A DNA stretch of 64,000 nt from contig NC_134845.1 of assembly GCF_965363235.1 (NCBI RefSeq), positions 30,382,524 to 30,446,523 on the forward strand, read 5' to 3'. Below the pieces are notes generated by a model that saw only the letters and a program-made list of their open reading frames with translations, had not been told where the DNA came from and made no database searches. Source of the DNA: Mytilus galloprovincialis (taxonomy: Eukaryota > Mollusca > Bivalvia > Mytilida > Mytilidae). This document shows positions 52,201 to 62,400 of this stretch, in pieces. How positions within the stretch are numbered: position 1 is the stretch's first letter; the number at the start of each line of letters is the position of its first letter. The translations under genes were made by a program, and so were the position numbers.

Positions 52201-53467
52201 TCACAATTTTTTATCACAGCTTTTGTATATTTTTTATTGTAATTCTTTATCCAGCCTCAGACTGTTCAGGAAAAGACTTTTTAAATCTGTAAAACTTTTA
52301 TCAACAATGGAAATTGACTAACTTTAAAAAGATTGTTGTTGGTGCCAAGTTCCAACATAAGCTGTGCATGTGATAGACTTGACATCTTTTGAACATTTTT
52401 GGTAACAATCTACTGTCGATATTCCAAAATTCTTTTCCAAAGTGGAAATGGATATATTTTAATTCTCTAATTTTTATTTCATTTACCTTTTCCATGTAAC
52501 ATTGCAATATAAAGAATTTTGTTTATAAAATGATATAATGTTATAACACTACATTTGCCATACCTTTTTCTTTAATGATTTAGCATTCACCAGTTCTCCA
52601 TTATGAGCTACAGCTATCAGACCATGTTCTGTTTCTACAACAAATGGCTGTATATTCTGTATCTCAGACTCTCCCTGTGTGGAGTACCTGGTATGACCAA
52701 TTCCTATATTGCCTTTCAACTTTGCAATGTCTTCCTCTGCATAGATATGTGTTACCAGTCCCATACCTTTCTTGGTTTTAAATTTGGAATCCTCAGCACC
52801 CAAACTAGTTACAATACCAGCACTCTCTTGTCCTCTGTATTAAATGGATTTATATATGTATTCCTTCTATCTAAACCTTATAATCAATTTACATTTATCC
52901 ACAGGGCAGCAACCCAATGATGAAAAAAAAAATATTCAAAGTTAAATGGTAATATAAGAAAAAATCACATTTATTTAAAATAGACCAGAAAAAAATGTTA
53001 CTGCCAAAATGGACCATGCCCTACACACAAGCAGAACAAGAATGTGTCCATAGTACACAGATGCCCCACTCGCACTATCATTTTCTATGTTCAGTGGACT
53101 GTAAAATTGGGGTCAAAATCTAAGTTTTTGCATTAAAATTAGAAAGCTCAAGTTTCAAGTTGATTGGACCTCAACTTCATTAAAATATACCTTGACCAAA
53201 ACTTTAACCTGTCAAGCGAGACAGACTGACAAAAGAAAGAACTAGCGGACACACAGGCATAACAGACCAAAAAACATAATGCCCATAAATGGGGCATAAA
53301 AATTTTTTTATGACCCCTCCCATTTCATAATTTTGTTAATCTTACCTGTGTTGTAAGCCAACTAAACCAAGATAAATAGTATGAGCCACATCTAACTGTG
53401 TTGGCCAAGCACCTGTAGCTACACATCCAAACACACCACATGCCTCATGTAAATCTGTATCAGTCAT
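46248..53467 (-). CDS. PPAT: Amidophosphoribosyltransferase (glutamine PRPP amidotransferase), complete CDS in 9 exons
   Basis: First committed step of de novo purine synthesis: PRPP + glutamine to 5-phosphoribosylamine, cytosolic. Coding exons (minus): 53346-53467, 52564-52834, 51821-51936, 50161-50405, 49408-49536, 48684-48811, 47893-48114, 47244-47364, 46248-46387. All phases join, giving 497 aa (human 517). N-terminal Ntn glutaminase: [15 protein letters not shown], with Cys10 as the expected catalytic residue after propeptide removal, [36 protein letters not shown]. Phosphoribosyltransferase domain: PRPP loop [13 protein letters not shown] (384-396), [17 protein letters not shown]. Four Cys expected for the 4Fe-4S cluster are present: C279 (PAFC), C425 (KYPC), C482 and C485 (GHCVAC). 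Divergent from PAICS. Confidence 0.96.
46560..46720. repeat. Small foldback repeat with two GACGTCA sites in PPAT intron 8
   Basis: 'gatgacgtcaccattaac' and 'gtagacgtgacgtcatgac' form an inverted pair around 46629-46663, flanked by 'ctactgaccccctacagatc' and 'tagccctctacggatcc'. CRE-like TGACGTCA occurs twice. Looks like a MITE fragment, not a promoter. Confidence 0.5.
46911..47185. mobile_element. TTAA-flanked MITE (piggyBac/Kolobok-type target) in PPAT intron 8
   Basis: Ends TTAAGGTGGTACCTAACAC (46911) and, on the opposite strand, TTAAGGTTGTACCCAACAC (47185). TTAA duplications flank a ~267-bp non-coding body. TTAA targets are typical of piggyBac and Kolobok. Confidence 0.8.
47632..47842. 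mobile_element. MITE-like 'TACTGTAAA' element in PPAT intron 7
   Basis: 'tactgtaaaagcagaaattt' on the left, 'tactgaataaatgttaattt' on the opposite strand at the right, with 'ccacgaaa' words repeated inside in both orientations. Confidence 0.45.
48275..48415 (+). repeat. Dispersed mussel repeat fragment in PPAT intron 6
   Basis: 'gatgtggtataattggcaaa' to 'gtcttcaacaatgaccaaaa'; same family, opposite orientation to 1075-1445. Confidence 0.6.
49555..49630 (+). repeat. Dispersed mussel repeat fragment beside PPAT exon 5
   Basis: 'ggatatgatttgattgccaa' with 'gaccaaatgatg' matches the family end; it begins about 20 bp upstream of the exon 5 acceptor. Confidence 0.5.
51027..51715. mobile_element. 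Core-array element with four ~165-bp units in PPAT intron 3
   Basis: Units begin near 51027, 51195, 51358 and 51527 ('gtcaatgaaccatgactga', 'atgagatatgccaatg', 'caactgcataccaaat'). A GCCGCCGCCGCCG tract (51670-51685) ends the element, as in the 8005 and 58823 copies of the related structure. It ends ~105 bp from PPAT exon 3. Confidence 0.8.
52011..52070. repeat. 30-bp perfect tandem duplication in PPAT intron 2
   Basis: Two identical copies of a 30-bp segment starting ATGTATAGTACTTCTAGTCA, at 52011 and 52041. Confidence 0.9.
53026..53301 (+). repeat. Dispersed 'ggggcataaaa' repeat, third copy, in PPAT intron 1
   Basis: 'gaacaagaatgtgtccatag' to 'gcccataaatggggcataaa', matching 13479-13940 with one main subunit and a diverged GAC/GAAAG tract. 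It ends ~45 bp from PPAT exon 1. Confidence 0.85.
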
Positions 53468-53483
53468 CTTCTCTGGTCTATAT
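53468..53483 (-). other. PPAT: PPAT 5' UTR part of first coding exon, with splice acceptor
   Basis: On the minus strand TTTTACATTTCAG ends at 53484, 16 nt before the ATG. A non-coding first exon is therefore expected near the PAICS start. A perfect GTAAGT donor at 56108-56113 (minus) is one candidate for its end. Confidence 0.65.
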
Positions 53484-53759
53484 CTGAAATGTAAAATAAC
53501 TAAACATAAAAAAATTTGTAAGGTAGCTGAAAAATAATCATAGTGATGCCAATACATTGTACAAAGACAACTAGAGGTTCAATAACAGACAAGTCTTCAT
53601 AGTTAATTGTGGCATCCATGTTGGTGAAGTAGTAGACATTATTGGTGATGGGACAGCTGATGCAAGTCTCTGTACAGAATTTTCGGATATTTACAGGAAT
53701 TACCTCCCTTACACTGCTTTTAAATTGTCTTAATTGTCCATTCACCAGAAAAACCTAGT

Positions 53760-54325
53760 TTTCCCCCTATTTTTGCCCCTTATTTCAACATTTTAAGTCA
53801 TAACCTCCCATAGTCAGTACTAACTATCCCTGCATGGTATGGAAACTTGTGGTATAATTTCAGAGAGATTCATACACTTAAACACAAGTTATTGTTTGAA
53901 AACTACAAAAATGCATATTTTGGGTCCCCTTTTTGGCCTTTAATTCCTAAACTGTTGGGACCATAACCCCAAAAATCCATACTGACTATCCCTTCATGGT
54001 ATGGAAACTTGTGGTATAATTTCAGAGAGATTCATACACTTAAAGACAATTTATTGTTTAAAAACTACAAAAATGCTTATTTTGGGCCCCCTTTTTGGCC
54101 CCTAATTCCAAAACTATTAGGACCATAACCCCTAAAATCTATTCCAACCTTCCTTTAGTAGTAATGAACTTTCTGGTAAAAATTTATAAAGATTCATTCC
54201 CTAAAACTAAAGTTATTGTCCGGAAACTAAATGCGTCTTCGGACGACGCAGACGAAGACGGCGACGACATGATAGCATAATACGAGTCATACGACGCAAA
54301 AAAATTTGCAGTCGTATAAAAATGG
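53760..54325 (+). repeat. ~157-bp-unit repeat family, three units with TACGAC end
   Basis: Units carry 'cttgtggtataatttcagag' and 'ttggcctttaattcctaaac'; the right end has the GAC tract and 'gcagtcgtataaaaatgg'. The 54095-54280 open frame is repeat translation. Lies in PPAT intron upstream of the first coding exon. Confidence 0.8.
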
Positions 54326-54488
54326 AATTTCAAATAGATTCAAATTTCCAAAGTAAATGAAGAATGGTTGCAAAATTTAATTAAAGGCTTGCAACAATGA
54401 GCAATAATCATGACAAATCATAATTTGTAAATTATGTGTCAAGGATTGAAAACCAGATGTAACTTATTCTTTTTAAAAATGTTTTTAA

Positions 54489-55039
54489 GGGGGTTCGCGG
54501 GTCTAAATCATTTATATAGGATTTCTCTATATTTTTCTATAAATGAACTTTATCTTATAGTTAATAGAAAAATAAAATAAAAAAGTGGGGTCACCGTTCA
54601 TTTGTGCTCACAATCTGCCTTCGAAAGAAGCATACATTTTTGTAAAGGTGGTTTTTTTTTTGTTGAAGTACAATAGGAGAAATAAAGGTACTATCGAAAT
54701 AAAAAAAAGAAATTTATTACAGAAATCGCTAAAATTTTACAATAATTTAGTTTAAGTACAGCTTATATGGAAATTATATTAAAAAAGATAGGTTACCGAT
54801 GAGTTGAAAAAGATATTTCTATTTTAGAGCCAAAAAATGGCATTTTTCCACCAAAGGGAAATAATTTGGAACTTTTTCAATGATGTATACATTTTGAAAG
54901 TCATCTGGGGCCAACACGAATTGATTGTTTTTTGTACCATATATGATAAAGTAACAACTACAAAAGGAAATAAATAAAATTTGTAATGAAAAACAAATGT
55001 TTGATTTTTTTTATGAAATTTTTATACCCTCGAGCCTCC
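54489..55039. mobile_element. 551-bp TTAA-flanked MITE
   Basis: Left end TTAA-GGGGGTTCGCGGGT, right end on the opposite strand TTAA-GGAGGCTCGAGGGT; TTAA at 54485-54488 and 55040-55043. Non-coding interior. The same target type as 46911-47185, but a different family. Confidence 0.75.
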
Positions 55040-55379
55040 TTAAAATAAATAATATATGCTTATTTAGATGTGTTTTAACAGAACACATCTTTACATATAT
55101 TATATTATATTATTCAGAAAGAATTCAGAAATACATTTTTTTCTAAATATGAATAGTCAGTAAAACTGTTTTGAAAGAATTAAATTTATCATGCCTGTCT
55201 TGTTCAATACACTATGCTGTTGCAAATTGACCCTGTCCCCCCTAAATAAAATGTTTTTTTTTGCTTTTGTGCAATACACTATCCTGTTGAATATTAACCC
55301 CCAAAAAAATATTTGAAAAATTTCTTTTTAATTTCTGAAATCTGGAATGAGAAAAAATAGTCCCCCACACAAATTCTTA

Positions 55380-55780
55380 TTTACCTAACTATCCCTCTGT
55401 TTTATGGAAACTTGTGGTATAATTTCAGAGAGATTCAAACACTTTAACACATTAGTTATTGTCTGAAAACTACAAAAATGCTTTTTATGCCCCTTTTTTT
55501 ACCCTAATTCCTAAACAGTTGGGACCATAACCCCCACAATCAAGCCCAACCTTCCTTTAGTGGTTCTAAACCTTCTGTTAAAATTTTATTGATTTCTATT
55601 GACTTATACCAGAGACATATATACACATGTGTATATATGTCTCTGCTTATACTAACGCTATCATCTGGAAACCATTTGTCAACGAACGATGCTGATGACG
55701 ACAACGACGCTGCCACCGACAATCGAAGTGATACCAATATACGACCAAATTTTTTTTAAATGTTGCAGTCTATAAAAAGC
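55380..55780 (+). repeat. ~157-bp-unit repeat family, two units
   Basis: 'cttgtggtataatttcagag', 'ccctaattcctaaacagttg' and a GACGAC-rich end with 'atacgaccaaatttttttta'. It is interrupted by the palindrome at 55610-55645. Confidence 0.75.
55610..55645. mobile_element. 36-bp perfect palindromic insertion with 7-bp target duplication
   Basis: CAGAGAC...GTCTCTG is a spacerless perfect palindrome of 36 bp. It splits the repeat consensus 'cttatactaacg', which is present as CTTATAC on both sides (55603-55609 and 55646-55652). The other copies of this repeat lack the palindrome. Confidence 0.8.
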
Positions 55781-56391
55781 AGTTCTAAATCAAATGTATT
55801 TTATTCATGTTTATGCATGTGGAAAAATTTATATAGTTTCATTCATGACAAAATATAGGACCTGGGACTACATACAATGAAGATGGACTAATTAAGCGAC
55901 AAATGTTAATATGAAGAGATATATAACCATTCAAGATCATTCAACAGTTCAACATGTTCATGCAATAGCAATACATTTAAAATTGAAACGCCAAACGGGC
56001 TTGAAACAAAAGCTTCAATTTCTCAAATTAAAAGCAGTGGTCAACAACAAAGATATCTTTGTCGATTACAGTTAATTTTAGTATTCATTTTCCTTTAATG
56101 ATTTATTACTTACTTATATGAGAAAAGTCTAATGTAGTTAACAGGTTTTCATACCATTCATCTTCAAATGTTGTTGAACATCATTGACTTATGATCTTTG
56201 ACCTCGTCCGCACATTTAACTCACTCCGCAAAGAACGAAAGTTAATTCTGAAATTAGTTAAAGAGTAGAGTTTTGCTATAAAATCTTTAAATTGATTTTT
56301 ATAATAAAAAATTAAAAACATATCTTTTTTATTTACTGTAGAGAGAAGAACTATTTGGTCTACTGTGGTTAAAAATAGAACAAAGGTCCAC
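55781..56391. other. PPAT/PAICS shared upstream region
   Basis: Less repetitive than its surroundings. Should contain the non-coding first exon of PPAT (minus) and the PAICS start. A CG-containing stretch 'gacctcgtccgcacatttaa' lies at 56199-56218. Confidence 0.45.
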
Positions 56392-56419
56392 CACGTGGAA
56401 TAAATTATTTCGCGGGAAA
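56392..56419. promoter_or_regulatory. E-box plus E2F-like site at the PPAT-PAICS divergent promoter
   Basis: CCACGTGG gives a symmetrical E-box (CACGTG at 56392-56397), and TTTCGCGGGAAA (56408-56419) is a near-palindromic E2F-type site. Both lie 20-47 bp before the PAICS ATG. Purine-synthesis genes including PPAT and PAICS are known Myc targets in vertebrates; the role here is inferred. Confidence 0.6.
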
Positions 56420-56438
56420 TCGCACTGAATATTTGACA

Positions 56439-59400
56439 ATGGAGGAAAAAGGTAAGTGAGTGCTCTGAATCCGTAGTTATTATTTGGCATAGTGTCAACT
56501 ATATGTTGAAGGGCATTCTGATTTAGGTTTTTGTTACAGTTCATTTTAAACTAAAAAATATTGCAGGCAATTGTGTTATAAATAGATATTTTCGTCTTGT
56601 TTACTGAAAAGGGGGGAGGGGCAACTTCTGAAAGTGACAATTAATGCACTGACATGCAAAACAACTTGAATGTTTTGTCCAAAAAAAAATCACAGTTTGT
56701 GTGTCACTGTCAACGTATATTTGTTCCGCCTAACATGATTTATATTTCAAAGGATCATGCATGGTTAAAAATATTTGATTTGGACTTTTTGAAAGTGTAA
56801 AAGACATTGCTGATAATATAAGTTTCTTAACATTTGGCAAAAATTGGACAGATGGACGCTGGTACTTCAATGCCAAGTAATAAAATCTCAAAAAACCCAT
56901 AGGGAGACTTAAATTCTGGAAAATGGGGGGGGGGGGTCACAATTCCTATATTCCAACGCCTAGAAGTGTCACTGTAATGGGGCGTCAAATATAAGATTTG
57001 GTGGGAAACTTTTACATCAAATAATTTATGAATTGAATGATTGTAGTGGATCTCATTGGGGTCTAAGCATGAAGCAGGATTTCCAATTTTTTGTAAGCGT
57101 GACACGTGAAAGGGGTCAAATTAATGTGTCGTGAAAACAGGAAATGGGATCTAGCGGGACCGGGAAATGACAAAAAATGAGAATTGCTTACATACATAGT
57201 GTAAGTGGGATACAGGATCAGAACCCCCCCAATGAGACCCCGGCATTGTAGTTTTGAGAAAACAATAAAATTATGTCAGAAATTTAATTATATCAATTGG
57301 GGGGTATTTTGAAATTAAACAAAAACAACCAGTGTCTGATTCTGGTGGATAACATGTGTTTACAGGGCATAGTTGTGAAAAAAAATAATTTTCTGCATAA
57401 AAGGTTAAAAAAAACTCACCTTCTTCCACTGGTATCCACATGATTTTGACCCTGACTACTCCATTTGGATCCACTTATTTTCAATAAATAAGAAGATGTA
57501 AGTCCATGAATATATTACAAATTTCTTAGACATGTTTTGATCATATAATACCAGATAAAATAAGAGGTATAGTTCTTTAGAATAATAAACATGATAAATA
57601 TGTGCTCTTTTGTACTGAGGAGTGGTTTTTCCAAAAAAATAGTTTTTATCACTTGAAATGTAACCCTCATCAAAGGGATAGTCATTACATTGAGGGATTA
57701 CCCCTCGATAATTTGAGTGGTTGTTCCCATCCTGATAAAGTCATCATTTGCACTCATATCACATTTTCCTATACCTATAGTTGGTGTGTCAACACATATT
57801 TGTTCAGACTAACATAACCTTTGCAAATAATGTAAACTGACCATGCTTACTGTACTGTATGCACCTACATGTAGTTTAAGGTTGATTTATTATGTAATAT
57901 TTTGCATTCTGAATTCAGTACCAAGTGAATACAAGTAAGTTGTGTTCTCTGGGGAAACAATAGGATCTACAAACTTAACCGACACTCTGGAGTGGCCTGA
58001 TAGTTCTCTCTGAGAACTTCTGCTTCCTGTATTTGTTCCTCCTTAGTAATTATAGAACTTCTTTTGGACCAGTTGCATAAGTAAACTTACCATGCTTACT
58101 GTACTTTATACATCAAGTTGATAAACTATCAAATATTTTGCATTCTGATTTCAGTACCAAGTGAATACAAGTTGGGTTCTCTGGTTATCGAGGGTAAAAC
58201 AAAGAGGGTCTACAACCTTGACAGCCACTCTGGACATGTTTTACTGGAATCCAAAGACAAGATCACTGCAGGTGATGGAGTGCGGGCACATGACATGAAG
58301 GGGAAGGCTGCTATCTCCACCTCAACTACATCGGCCATCTTTTCTCTTCTAAAAGATGTTGGTAAGAGTGTTACAAAAAGAAATGGAATTATTTTTTAAA
58401 TTAAATGGTATTTGAATTAAAATTAAAGCATGTTCCGAGTTTCTTCACTGTTTGTATTGAAAAGTTTCAAAAACCCTGAAAACTCAAATATATTCTAAAA
58501 GTAAAAAAATAGCCCATCAAAAACTTGTTATCAGCAAAACATGAACAAAACAATCCTTGGAAAGTTTTAAGAATATATATAGAACAGAACAGAACAGAAC
58601 ATATTTTGTTTCCAATTATGGGCCCACAAGGGGCATACAGAGCATACATACGGGTGCGGGAATTCTCGCTACATTGAAGACCCATTGGTTGCCTTCGGCT
58701 GTTGTTTGCTCTATGGTCGGGTGGTTGTCGCTTTGACATATTCACCATTTCCTTTCTCAATTTTATGAACAAGGAAAAAGAATATTGATTTGCATAGATA
58801 CATAGATACAAACAGTTTTTGTCGAGCCTGCAACTTTTGTTGCAGAAAGCTCGACATAGGGATAGTGATCCAGCGTTAGCTCACTTCTTAAAAGCTTTAT
58901 ATTTTAGAAGGTGGAAGACCTGGATGCTTCATACTTTGTATATAGATGCTTCATGTTACGAAGTTTCCGTCAGTCACATGTCCAATGTCCTTGACCTCAT
59001 TTTCATGGTTCAGTGACCACTTGGAAAAAAAGTTCAAATTTTTTGTAATGTTGTCTACTTGAATTCTCTCTTATTATAAGTAATAGGATAAATATATTTG
59101 ATATGTGCGTACCTTGCAAGGTCCTTATGTCTGTCAGACAGTTTTCACTTGACCTCGACCTCATTTCATGGATCAGTGAACAAGGTTAAGTTTTGGTGGT
59201 CAAGTCCATATCTCAGATACTATAAGCAATAGGGCTAGTATATTCAATGTATGGAAGGACTGTAAGGTGTACATGTCAAACTGGCAGGTGTCATCTGACC
59301 TTGACCTCATTTTCATGGTTCAGTGGTTAGTTAAATTTTGTGTTTTGGTCTGTTTTTCTCATACTATATGCAATAGGTGTACTATATTTGTTGTATGGAA

Positions 59401-62400
59401 TGATTGTAAGGTGTACATGTCTAGCGGGCAGATGTCATGTTACCTTGACCTCATTTTCATGGTTCAGTGGTCAAAGTCAAGTTTTTGAGTTTTGGTCTTT
59501 TTATCTAATACTATATGCCATAGGTCAACTATATTTGGTGTATGGAAATATTTTATGATCTTTATGTCAGTCGCCCAGGTTTTATTTGACCTTGACCTCA
59601 TTTTCACGGTTCATTGCACAGTGTTAAGTTTTTGTGTTTTGGGCTATTTTTCTTAAACTATAAGTAATGGGTCAACTATATATGTTGTATAGAAGCATTG
59701 TTAACTGTACATGTCTGCCTGGCATGGTTCATCTGACCTTGACCTCATTTTCAAGGTTCATTGGTCTTTGTTTAGTTATCTTGGTTAATGTTAAGTTTAT
59801 GTGACAGTTGTAATAAAGCTTAGCTTTATATTTAGGACTATCAACATAATATCAATGATTAGTATAGAAGGCAAGACATTTCAGCGTGTGCACTCTTGTT
59901 TTACATACAGTTACAATACAATTACTAACTCATATTCACTTTAATAAATTAACCAACAGCATTAAGGACCTGATTGTCTTCACAGTTTAATAAATAAATA
60001 AATTTATGCTGATTATCAAGTATAGAAAAATTTGGAATTCTTTGGCAAACAAAGTCAAAGAGAGCATCTCTATCTGATTTAAAATTTTCACAGTTAGTTA
60101 AAAAATGGATTTCATCTTCAACACAGCCAGAGGAGCATTTTTTGCAAATTCTTTCATTTCGTGGAATATTTGAAAAACGACCAACTTGAATTTGAAGCTT
60201 ATGAGCAGAAATACGTAATTTGCATATAGATCTTCTAAAATCAAAGTTCTTAATTAAAGAAAGATAATTTTCATAACCAAAATTCTGCTTAAATTTCACA
60301 TAATTAAACAGTTTTCCATCAGAAGCTTTATTTTGGCTAGCATACCAATTGCTAATATATTTAGTGTGAATTAATTTGCTAGATATGTTCAAAAATTTAT
60401 ATTGTCCGAAATGTTTTACTTCTTGTTTAATTTCAAAAACTTCTAATATTTTTTTAACAAATGAGAACCAAGAAGCTATGTTAGATTTGTGAAGCTCTTG
60501 GCTGCATTTATAAGCATCTTTCAATAGACTGAATTCAGTTGTAAGATTTTCAAATCTATACCAGTATTTTACAATTGACTTTACAATATCATAATGTAAG
60601 GGGAAACGACCCTGATTTTTTTGCCATGGCAGCAGGAAACAGACATATATTTTTTTTTTGGCCTAACCATCCCATACCTCTGAATTATATAACAGAATGG
60701 GTTTAAGGGTATGATCAAAAATATGAACACAAGATTTTATTCCAGGAAACAAATTGATAAAATCCTTTCTAAGTTTATAGTAGGCTTTAAGAGCCTTATT
60801 ATAAAGTTCAGTTTTAGCTAGATGAAAACTTCCAGATGCAGTAAAGTGAACACCTAAATATTTGTAATGAGCGACACAGTCAATCAAGTTATTCTGCAGT
60901 CGAAAATTCGCCTGAATTTTCCTTCCAGCCTTATTAAAAATTATGCCTTTAGTCTTTCTAATATTAATTTTCAGGCACCAGTCAGCACAATATTTTTCTA
61001 GCTGATCAAGTCTACTTTGAAGCCCTGTGGCTGATGTTGACATAATCACAATATCAGGGGTTAAAAAATTTTGTTACAGCTAACTAGCCCAGGACTAATG
61101 GCAGCAGGATTTTACTAGCCCTGTTGGAAGAACTGCTAGTCCATCAAAACTGACCTGCTAGCCCTAGTATGCCTTAAAAATCAAGAGTTTGCTGCATAAT
61201 ACAAAGTGGGTGTCCTTTGTTTTGAAGGAGACATTATACACTGTATTTAATAATTTTTGTTGAATTGCTATTTATTGTTGGTGCTTAACCTAACTTAGTT
61301 GTTCCCACATTCAAAGCAGACTTTTTATTGGTGTGCTTGGGACAACTAACGGTAATATTCACCGAGCATCGTCTATTTTTTCATCAGCCAACCTTCGAGG
61401 GGAATCATTGTATCCCAGTTCTGCCAAATTTTCAAGAAGTAAATGCGTGATTTTTTGGCCAAATTGTAAAGATCAAAGAGAAAAAAACAATAGATCAAAG
61501 AAAAATGCCGCCAAATAAGCATGAAAATGTGTGAGTCTCGCCCTGAAGACTTGGCAGGCTTGCTGTCTTGGACACTATAATTTTTTTCCCACTTTTCCCG
61601 GTCGTATTTTGCATTTTTGGGGGATGAATTTTCAGTCTCGTTACCCCCTCCATCTACCATTTTTTGTTTTGAAACTGATGAAGTTCTTAGGGTGTGTGCA
61701 ACTTTGTAGCCCTGCTGTCCTTGACACTCTATTTTTTTCCGCGGCTTTTCCCTGTCGTATTTAGCATTTTTTGGGGATGAATTTTCAGCTTCGTTACTCC
61801 CTTCATCTACCGTTTTTGAAACTGACGAAGTTCCTGGGGTTCCCGTACTAAAATATTAAGAAATATTTTGTTGCATGGTTTCGTTCTCAAGTGCTTTGCG
61901 ACAAGACAGGTCAATACCGATCAATACATGATATCCCCAAATACCGTTTATTGAAAATCTCGGCATAAGCAATGTACAATACCCCAGGCCATGGTATGAG
62001 AAATCAATATTTAAAGTACGAGAATTGCAATCAACACATGATACTGGGCCACCCAGAGTTATTTGTTCTGTTTTTAAAATATGTACAACAGGACCTGTAC
62101 AAACCAGTTCAAATTCTTGGAATCCCAGATGACTCTTTGAATCGGATTGGCTAACATAGAATAGTAATGAAGGGATTTTCCACTTTCTATTTTGGAAACG
62201 TCAAGATGTTTTTGTTACTAGTCCGTCGGGCGTATCGGGTTACACACTTTAATTGCCCGAGTTGTAAATATCTAGTCCCAGGCGTCGGACTAGTGGATTT
62301 TTTAACCCCTGCAATATCATCCGCATATATCAAACAATTTAATTTCTCTGAGTGCAGGGAAACTGCATCCAGACAGGAGTCAAGATAAGATGGGAAGTCA

